Below, piece after piece: positions 42,560 through 48,357 of a stretch of 48,357 nt of DNA (position 1 is the stretch's first letter; each line of letters starts with the position of its first letter). Location: contig NZ_CAKMLL010000045.1 in the NCBI RefSeq assembly GCF_927797785.1, positions 1-48,357 on the forward strand. Direction: 5' to 3'. The translations under genes were made by a program, and so were the position numbers. Below the pieces are notes generated by a model that saw nothing but the letters and a program-made list of their open reading frames with translations, searched no databases and was not told the origin of the DNA. The stretch is from Candidatus Nitrotoga sp. BS (lineage in GTDB: Bacteria > Pseudomonadota > Gammaproteobacteria > Burkholderiales > Gallionellaceae).

Positions 42560-44215
42560 CTACAACTTCACCGCATGTTCGCGCGTGGTGTGGAAAATCA
42601 CTTTTGGCCAGCGTTCCTGGGTGAGATTGAGATTGACGTTGTTCGGTGCGAGATAGGCCATGTTATTGGCGGCATCGTAGGCGACGTTGTGCGATAAAGC
42701 CTTCTCAAAATCGGCGAGCATTCTTTTGTCGTCGCAAGTCACCCAGCGCGCGCTCGTGGTATTGGTACCATCGAATACTGCATCCACGCCGTATTCGCCC
42801 ATCAAGCGGCTGGCAACGACATCGAACTGCAGTACGCCGACCGCGCCCAGAATTAAATCACCACCATTAACTGGCTTGAACACTTGTACTGCGCCCTCTT
42901 CACCAAGTTGCTGCAACCCTTTATGCAGCTGCTTGACCTTGATCGGGTTCCGGATACGCACGGAGCGAAAGAAGTCTGGCGCGAAATAAGGAATACCGGT
43001 GAACTGCAATAACTCGCCTTCAGAAAAACTGTCGCCGATTTGCATGTTGCCGTGGTTGGGTAAGCCAATGATGTCGCCAGCGTAGGCTTCCTCTACCTGC
43101 TCACGATTAGAGGCCATAAAAGTGACAACGTTGGACACACGAATTTCGCGGTTAATACGCAGGTGTTTGATCTTCATGCCACGCTCGAAGTGTCCGGAGC
43201 AAACACGCAAGAAGGCGATGCGGTCACGATGATTCGCGTCCATGTTGGCTTGTATCTTGAATACGAAGCCAGTAAAAGCCGCCTCGTTAGGCGCGACAAC
43301 ACGCGCGGTGGCATCGCGTACACACGGCGCCGGCGCCCAATCCAACAGGGCGTTGAGGATTTCGCGCACACCGAAGTTGTTGATGGCAGAGCCGAAGAAT
43401 ACGGGGGTTTGTGTGCCGGCCAGAAACGCGGCCAGATCAAAAGGATGAGAAGCGCCCTGCAATAGCTCAACTTCTGCTTTAAGTTGTTCTATTTCCAGTG
43501 GAAACATTTCTACAAGGCGCGGGTTATCGATGCCTTTAACGATTTCAAAATCTTGATCGGCACGTTCATCGCCCGCCGCGAACAATAGAATCTCATCACG
43601 CAATAAGTGATAGACGCCACGAAAAGTCTTACCCATTCCCAGTGGCCAAGTCACCGGTGCGCACTGGATATTAAGAACCGACTCAACCTCATCCAGCAGT
43701 TCCACCGGATCGCGTGTTTCACGGTCCATCTTGTTAATGAAGGTTATGATAGGTGTGTTGCGCATGCGACAAACATTGAGCAATTTGATGGTTTGCGTTT
43801 CAACACCCTTGGCCGCGTCGATAACCATAAGCGCGGAGTCTACAGCGGTGAGCACGCGGTAGGTGTCTTCAGAAAAATCCTGGTGGCCGGGGGTATCGAG
43901 CAAATTAACCACATGGTTACGATATTCGAACTGCATTACTGAGCTGGCTACAGAAATGCCGCGTTGTTTCTCGATGTCCATCCAGTCGGACGTTGCGTGG
44001 CGACCGCTCTTGCGTGCCTTCACCGTACCCGCCAATTGAATCGCACCAGAAAATAGCAGTAATTTTTCGGTCAGTGTAGTTTTTCCCGCATCCGGGTGAG
44101 AGATGATGCCAAAGGTGCGACGGCGCGCCACTTCGCGCGTGATTAAATCACGCGAAACAGGTGCGGGTGCGCCGGCTGCTGGTAGTGCAGGCTGTGTTAC
44201 TGAATCCGTTGCCAT
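42560..44215 (-). CDS. prfC: Peptide chain release factor 3
   Basis: The 551-residue translational GTPase shows G1 [15 protein letters not shown] (about 38-50), the switch [18 protein letters not shown]3 [16 protein letters not shown] and G4 FINKMDRE, which identify RF3 rather than EF-G. Domain 2 ([20 protein letters not shown]) and the C-terminal region ([20 protein letters not shown]) are complete. RF3 removes RF1/RF2 from the ribosome after peptide release. An N-terminal Ala/Pro-rich stretch of about 20 residues precedes the usual start of the family. It leads the prfC, S4, arfB, yaeQ run. Confidence 0.95.
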   Translation of the reverse strand: MATDSVTQPALPAAGAPAPVSRDLITREVARRRTFGIISHPDAGKTTLTEKLLLFSGAIQLAGTVKARKSGRHATSDWMDIEKQRGISVASSVMQFEYRNHVVNLLDTPGHQDFSEDTYRVLTAVDSALMVIDAAKGVETQTIKLLNVCRMRNTPIITFINKMDRETRDPVELLDEVESVLNIQCAPVTWPLGMGKTFRGVYHLLRDEILLFAAGDERADQDFEIVKGIDNPRLVEMFPLEIEQLKAEVELLQGASHPFDLAAFLAGTQTPVFFGSAINNFGVREILNALLDWAPAPCVRDATARVVAPNEAAFTGFVFKIQANMDANHRDRIAFLRVCSGHFERGMKIKHLRINREIRVSNVVTFMASNREQVEEAYAGDIIGLPNHGNMQIGDSFSEGELLQFTGIPYFAPDFFRSVRIRNPIKVKQLHKGLQQLGEEGAVQVFKPVNGGDLILGAVGVLQFDVVASRLMGEYGVDAVFDGTNTTSARWVTCDDKRMLADFEKALSHNVAYDAANNMAYLAPNNVNLNLTQERWPKVIFHTTREHAVKL

Positions 44216-44288
44216 GATAAATGTTCTCGCGAAAATAGTTATTGCAAAAAATAAGTAAGTCTAGAGGCTGTAAGAAACCAAGTCTAAT

Positions 44289-44675
44289 TTAGCGAATGTC
44301 GCCATCCACATAGAACCATTGCTCGCCTTCGCACACGAAACGACTCACTTCGTGCAGTCGATGTGCACGCCCCCCCACTTTGTAGCGCGCCACAAACTCC
44401 ACTACGGCGCGGTCTGGTTCCTGAAGAGTGTACTCATGGCGCTTTACCTCCAACCCCAGCCATTTTGTCTCAATTTTATCAACCATATCCAACGTGGCGG
44501 GGCGTGTTGAGGGATGCCAAGTTGCCAGTAAATAATCCTCGCGTCCCAATGTGTAAGCAACATAGCGGGAACGCATCAATGCTTCAGCGCTGGGGGCAGG
44601 CGTGTTGCCCTCGATATAACACCCGCAACAGTCGGTGAAGTTTTTATTGCTGCCGCAAGCGCAATCAGTTTGCAT
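44289..44675 (-). CDS. YchJ family SEC-C protein
   Basis: The 128-residue protein opens with the SEC-C motif CACGSNKNFTDCCGCYIEG. The YchJ domain follows: PSAEALMRSRYVAYTLGRED, LLATWHPSTRP, then EFVARYKVGGRAHRLHEVSR and FVCEGEQWFYVDGD. YchJ is a conserved small protein of unknown function with a metal-binding N-terminus and a nuclear-transport-factor-2-like fold. It follows srkA by five bases, so the two are probably cotranscribed. Full length. Confidence 0.9.
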   Translation of the reverse strand: MQTDCACGSNKNFTDCCGCYIEGNTPAPSAEALMRSRYVAYTLGREDYLLATWHPSTRPATLDMVDKIETKWLGLEVKRHEYTLQEPDRAVVEFVARYKVGGRAHRLHEVSRFVCEGEQWFYVDGDIR

Positions 44676-44680
44676 ATCAA

Positions 44681-45688
44681 TTAAGCAGACAATAGTGGCG
44701 GTTCATCCATCAGCGCGATCTGCTCGCGCAATTCGAGAATTCGATCTTGCCAATAGTGTTGAGTATTAAACCACGGGAAGGCTTGCTTGAAGGCTGGATC
44801 ATCCCATCGCTGTGCCAGCCAGGCGGAATAATGAATCAGGCGCAAGGTGCGCAGTGCTTCGATCAGATGCAATTCACGTGAATCAAAATCGTAAAAATCT
44901 TCATACCCCGCCAGCACGTCATTCAACTGCCGCACCATGTCAACACGCTCACCCGACAACAACATCCACAAGTCCTGCACAGCAGGCCCCATGCGGCTAT
45001 CGTCAAAATCAACAAAGTGCGGACCATCATCCGTCCACAGCACATTGCCCGCATGGCAATCTCCGTGCAAACGGAGTGATTTTACATTGCTACCGGCACG
45101 CTCAAAGCAATGCCGCACACCCGCCAGCGCCTGCTCTGCTACGCTGCGATAGGCAGTCTCAAGATCAGCCGGGATAAAATTATTGGTCAGCAAAAAATCA
45201 AGTGGTTTTACACCGAAGCTTGCAATATCCAGTATGGGTCGATGCTGATACGGCTTGAGCGCGCCTATGGCGTGGATGCGACCAAGAAAACGCCCCATCC
45301 ATTCCAGCGTGTTTCGATCTTCCAACTCAGGCGCCCGTCCGCCGTGCTTGGAAAAAACGGCGAAGCGGAATCCTTCGAAGGTGTGCAGTGTTTTACCACC
45401 CAGCACCAACGCAGGTACCACTGGAATTTCGCGCTCGACCAACTCCTGCACAAAAGCGTGTTCTTCGAGTATGGCGGCATTGGTCCAGCGTTCCGGCCGA
45501 TAGAATTTTGCTACCAGCGGCAAGCCTTCTTCCATGCCGACCTGGTAGACGCGGTTCTCATAGCTATTAAGCGCCAACAGGCGACCATCGCTGTAACAGC
45601 CCAGACTGTCCAATGCGTTCATAACGCAATCGGGGGTAAGTGAAGAGAAAGTGGGCGATGTCACCGATAAAGCACTTTGCGCAGACAT
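44681..45688 (-). CDS. srkA: Stress-response kinase A (YihE/RdoA)
   Basis: The 335-residue kinase-fold protein shows NSYENRVYQVGMEEGLPLVA and KFYRPERWTNAAILEEHAF (nucleotide-binding Lys), the catalytic loop LRLHGDCHAGNVLWTDDG and the metal-binding VDFDDSRMGPAVQDLW. SrkA is a Ser/Thr kinase that counters stress-induced cell death, including MazE-MazF-linked death in E. coli. Its ATG overlaps the last base of the DUF1415 gene's stop. Length and motifs are normal. Confidence 0.92.
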   Translation of the reverse strand: MSAQSALSVTSPTFSSLTPDCVMNALDSLGCYSDGRLLALNSYENRVYQVGMEEGLPLVAKFYRPERWTNAAILEEHAFVQELVEREIPVVPALVLGGKTLHTFEGFRFAVFSKHGGRAPELEDRNTLEWMGRFLGRIHAIGALKPYQHRPILDIASFGVKPLDFLLTNNFIPADLETAYRSVAEQALAGVRHCFERAGSNVKSLRLHGDCHAGNVLWTDDGPHFVDFDDSRMGPAVQDLWMLLSGERVDMVRQLNDVLAGYEDFYDFDSRELHLIEALRTLRLIHYSAWLAQRWDDPAFKQAFPWFNTQHYWQDRILELREQIALMDEPPLLSA

Positions 45689-46260
45689 TATTTTTTCGGG
45701 GGAGGGCTAACCTGAACCAGCCCCAAATCATTCCAACCTGTGTGACCCAAACAACGCAGTGTTTCAATGTTCTTGTCGAATATTTTCTCGGCCTCGGGAA
45801 AAGCCGACACCGCCTGCACCATACTCGCTTCACGCAGCAAATGCATCATGGGATATGGCGACCGGTTGGTGTAGTTTTCGATATCGTCAGGTTGCGTCCC
45901 GGCGAACTGATACTGCGGGTGAAAACTGGCCACTTGCAACGCACCTTCCAAATCCATGTCTTCCAATGCCGCATCGACTACATCAAGAAAATCGTTGTAT
46001 TCGAAAAAATCAGTAAGCACGCTGGGGTGAATAAGCAAGGTTGTGTCGATATCTACTGCTGGTGTTTCGGCCAATACTTCCAGCTCTCGCATGAGGTCTC
46101 TTAGTAAGTCCTCATGCGTGACTGCATTGCTTACCACGTAGCGTATCTGATTTTTTACATGAACGGCCTTGGCGAACGGGCACAGGTTGAGGCCAATGAC
46201 GGCCCGCTCCAACCACAGCTTGGTCGCAGATATGATTGTTTCGTCTGTTGTGATATTCAT
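45688..46260 (-). CDS. DUF1415 family protein
   Basis: The 190-residue protein is a DUF1415 member: KLWLERAVIGLNLCPFAKAV near the start, IRYVVSNAVTHEDLLRDLMR, DTTLLIHPSVLTDFFEYNDF, VASFHPQYQFAGTQPDDIEN and YTNRSPYPMMHLLREAS. These blocks are conserved across the family, but no activity is known. NLCPFA holds a conserved cysteine. It is transcribed with srkA and ychJ, sharing one base with the srkA start. Confidence 0.9.
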   Translation of the reverse strand: MNITTDETIISATKLWLERAVIGLNLCPFAKAVHVKNQIRYVVSNAVTHEDLLRDLMRELEVLAETPAVDIDTTLLIHPSVLTDFFEYNDFLDVVDAALEDMDLEGALQVASFHPQYQFAGTQPDDIENYTNRSPYPMMHLLREASMVQAVSAFPEAEKIFDKNIETLRCLGHTGWNDLGLVQVSPPPKK

Positions 46261-46386
46261 TTCAGGTGCTCTGGAACAGTTGAGTGATGCTCGCCATCAC
46301 GGCTGACAATTTCGTAAAAAATTGATCAGCTTGGTCGGGGGCGGTTCGGTTAATTACCCGACTCTGCGTATTGGCGAATACATTTT

Positions 46387-47739
46387 TTAGCGATTGTATC
46401 CACCGGAACGGTGTGATGCAGGTGCGCGAACAGCAGGCTTGCCAGTAGCAGCACTGGTGCGGCCCGGACCATTGCCCGTGCGTGGCGCGGCCCGAGTACG
46501 ACCATGACCTTGACCACCACGTCCTTGCCCTTGTCCTTGCCCACGTCCACTACCTTGACCGCGATTCTGACCGTTTAAAATAGGCTCTGCCTTGATGCGC
46601 GGATCTGGTTCGAAGCCGGGCACCTGCACAACCGGAATTTCGCGTTTGGTCAGTCGTTCAATGTCATGCAGCAGCTTATGCTCATCAATACATACCAGCG
46701 AACTTGCCTCACCTTCGCTGCCCGCACGACCGGTACGTCCAATGCGGTGAACATAATCTTCCGATATATTGGGCATCTCGAAGTTAACTACGTGCGGCAA
46801 CTCAATAATGTCGATGCCCCGCGCAGCAATGTCCGTAGCCACCAGTACCTGTAGCTTGCCGGTTTTAAATTCCGCCAATGCACGGGTGCGCGCTGCTTGG
46901 CTCTTATTACCATGGATGGCCAGTGCCGGAATGTCGTCCTTGTTGAGTTGCTCAGCTAACTTGTTGGCACCATGTTTTGTGCGCGTAAATACCAGCACCT
47001 GATGCCAGTTGTATTCCTTGATAAGATGAGTGAGTAGCTCACGCTTTCTTTCGCGATCCACCGGGTAAACTTTCTGTGTAATCAGCTCTGCAGTAGCGTT
47101 GCGGCGCGCCACTTCTATCATCGCCGGTTTGTTGAGCAGTCCATCGGCCAGCATTTTGATCTCGTCGGAGAAGGTGGCGGAAAACAACAAGTTTTGCCGT
47201 TGCTTGGGCAATATAGCCAGGATTTTTTTGATGTCGCGAATAAAACCCATGTCCAGCATACGGTCGGCCTCATCCAGCACCAGAATTTCTACATGTGACA
47301 GATCCAGCGTTTTCTGCTGCAAGTGATCGAGCAAGCGACCGGGCGTGGCAACTAAAATATCCACGCGGCTTTTCAAGCGCTGTATTTGCGGATTGATGTT
47401 AACGCCACCAATCATCGTCATCGAAGTAAGTTTCAGGTATTTGCCATAATCGCGCACGCTCTCTTCTACCTGTGCGGCAAGCTCGCGCGTGGGAATAAGA
47501 ACTAACGCGCGAATCGGTGCCTTACCGGTTACAGGTTTCGCAGAAGCAGTAAGACGTTGCAGAATAGGCAGGGTAAAACCAGCCGTCTTGCCGGTGCCGG
47601 TCTGTGCACCAGCCAGCAGGTCGCCGCCGGATAGCACAACAGGAATCGCCTGCGCCTGAATGGGCGTTGGCTCAGTGTAACCACGCTCGGTAACGGCTCG
47701 AACGAGTTCATCGGACAGGCCGAGAGCTGAGAAAGTCAT
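46387..47739 (-). CDS. rhlE: DEAD-box RNA helicase RhlE
   Basis: The 450-residue protein has all helicase motifs: [18 protein letters not shown] (Q motif), AQTGTGKT (I), PTREL (Ia), TPGR (Ib), VLDEADRM (II, DEAD), LFSATF (III), then [13 protein letters not shown] and [18 protein letters not shown] (IV-V) and [10 protein letters not shown] (VI). The C-terminal tail (about 385-450) is Gly/Gln/Arg-rich, typical of RhlE RNA-binding extensions. It remodels ribosomal and other RNAs, often at low temperature. The 284-base upstream gap (47740-48023) is AT-rich and may hold a long 5-prime leader; I see no specific element there. Confidence 0.94.
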   Translation of the reverse strand: MTFSALGLSDELVRAVTERGYTEPTPIQAQAIPVVLSGGDLLAGAQTGTGKTAGFTLPILQRLTASAKPVTGKAPIRALVLIPTRELAAQVEESVRDYGKYLKLTSMTMIGGVNINPQIQRLKSRVDILVATPGRLLDHLQQKTLDLSHVEILVLDEADRMLDMGFIRDIKKILAILPKQRQNLLFSATFSDEIKMLADGLLNKPAMIEVARRNATAELITQKVYPVDRERKRELLTHLIKEYNWHQVLVFTRTKHGANKLAEQLNKDDIPALAIHGNKSQAARTRALAEFKTGKLQVLVATDIAARGIDIIELPHVVNFEMPNISEDYVHRIGRTGRAGSEGEASSLVCIDEHKLLHDIERLTKREIPVVQVPGFEPDPRIKAEPILNGQNRGQGSGRGQGQGQGRGGQGHGRTRAAPRTGNGPGRTSAATGKPAVRAPASHRSGGYNR

Positions 47740-48023
47740 AAATTATTCCTAGAAAAAATCGGCCTGTCGCCATTTACGGCGCCAGTCTTAGGCAGATAGA
47801 GTGTGGGTTTTAACCAGTATGGACAGTGGCAAGAAGACTAGAAACTAATACCACTTTTTTCGGATTATAACAGAATTGAATTTCGTTACCGGATAGATTG
47901 TATCTTGAGGGGAAGCGGGAACAGGTCTTACATATATTGTATAAACCACCTTCATCGTTTTATTTCATCACAGCGGATTTACTTTAAGTTGTGTGAGACC
48001 TGAGCCCACATGGTATCAATAAT

Positions 48024-48357
48024 CTAATCACACAAAACTTGACGTAGCGCTGCTCCCAATTCAGTAAACTTGAATTGATAATCAGCACCTAACATCCGCC
48101 TGGGAATAACACGTTGACTGCCCAGCAGCAATTCAGACATTTCACCCAGCAAGAGCTTAAGAACCCATGCTGGTGCAGGTAGAAAAGCGGGACGATGAAG
48201 GGTTTTTGCTAGTGTTTGGGCAAATACCTGGTTAGTAACCGGGTTAGGTGCGGTCAGGTTAAATGGACCATTAAGCTCAGTGCTATTAAGTAATGCCAAG
48301 CAAATGGCCACATGGTCGTCGATATGAATCCAGGGCATCCATTGTTTGCCACTACCC
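48024..48357 (-). CDS. TIGR01777 family NAD-dependent epimerase, C-terminal part
   Basis: The gene runs off the window edge; only the last 110 or so codons are present. GSGKQWMPWIHIDDHVAICL matches the substrate-side loop of the SDR39U1/YfcH group. FNLTAPNPVTNQVFAQTLAK and the DUF1731-type end, GSQRVIPRRMLGADYQFKFT, follow. These extended short-chain dehydrogenase-like proteins bind NAD(P) in the missing N-terminal half. The role is not established in bacteria, though E. coli YfcH and cell-division inhibitor SulA-like annotations exist. Confidence 0.85.
   Translation of the reverse strand, partial: GSGKQWMPWIHIDDHVAICLALLNSTELNGPFNLTAPNPVTNQVFAQTLAKTLHRPAFLPAPAWVLKLLLGEMSELLLGSQRVIPRRMLGADYQFKFTELGAALRQVLCD

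Noticed and set aside
46387-46590. Gly/Gln/Arg repeats in the end of the DEAD-box helicase gene, considered as a tandem repeat locus.
   Set aside because: Such low-complexity tails are normal for RhlE and the nucleotide repeats are irregular.

Overview
The window reads as a chromosomal segment of a betaproteobacterium, most likely an iron-oxidising or otherwise autotrophic member of the Nitrosomonadales (Gallionellaceae-like). This is inferred from protein style and gene content: a full glycolate-oxidase set (glcDEF) with a serine-glyoxylate aminotransferase suggests RuBisCO-linked glycolate salvage; there is a bufferin-type copper peptide operon, a copper P-type ATPase and an encapsulin-class ferritin. 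No rRNA, tRNA, CRISPR array, prophage or intact insertion sequence was recognised.

Layout. 1-2.4 kb: an Mrr-type nuclease, a frameshifted DUF1294 gene and a small conserved hypothetical. 2.4-4.7 kb: a four-gene bufferin operon (DUF2282 peptide, DUF692 oxidase, DUF2063 partner, DoxX membrane protein). 4.8-10.9 kb: a leftward glycosyltransferase operon headed by a 1141-residue multi-domain protein with three transferase regions and a SEC-C zinc motif. 11.2-15.2 kb: a copper-exporting ATPase divergent from WrbA and a HugZ-like FMN protein. 15.4-21.8 kb: a Kef/YbaL antiporter, a penicillin-binding D,D-carboxypeptidase, DUF1499, a DUF815 ATPase and a DUF4124 protein. 22.0-23.5 kb: a compressed toxin-antitoxin cluster with an intact higBA, a hicB beside a frameshifted hicA, and remains of vapBC. 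23.8-28.8 kb: glcDEF plus aminotransferase, ending in a strong terminator.

29.1-34.1 kb: an unusual stress cluster. A UBP-type zinc finger protein is translationally coupled to a flavoprotein that joins a cyclic-nucleotide-binding domain to a thioredoxin-reductase fold without the usual CxxC. It converges on a NhaA antiporter with an N-terminal DsbA-like domain, followed by an encapsulated-ferritin homologue that lacks a shell gene and a cargo tail. 34.2-37.3 kb: a GC-rich block with a MgtE magnesium channel, a membrane-less MgtE-N/CBS homologue and a MscS-type channel. 37.6-48.4 kb: housekeeping and quality control: a Lon-like protease, a zinc-ribbon/M50-like membrane protein, YaeQ, ArfB, an S4 protein, RF3, YchJ, SrkA, DUF1415, RhlE and the end of a TIGR01777 epimerase.

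A structural thread not explained by genes is a family of degenerate, about 130-190 bp intergenic repeats. Four copies are recognisable (near 2.0, 20.8, 29.0 and 33.7 kb). The best preserved has 26-bp terminal inverted repeats, and one copy abuts the stop codon of the ferritin gene. Themes of metal handling (copper, iron, magnesium), thiol redox and ribosome rescue recur, but a single integrated new system is not proven. The zinc finger / cNMP-flavoprotein / DsbA-NhaA cluster with the shell-less ferritin is the best candidate.
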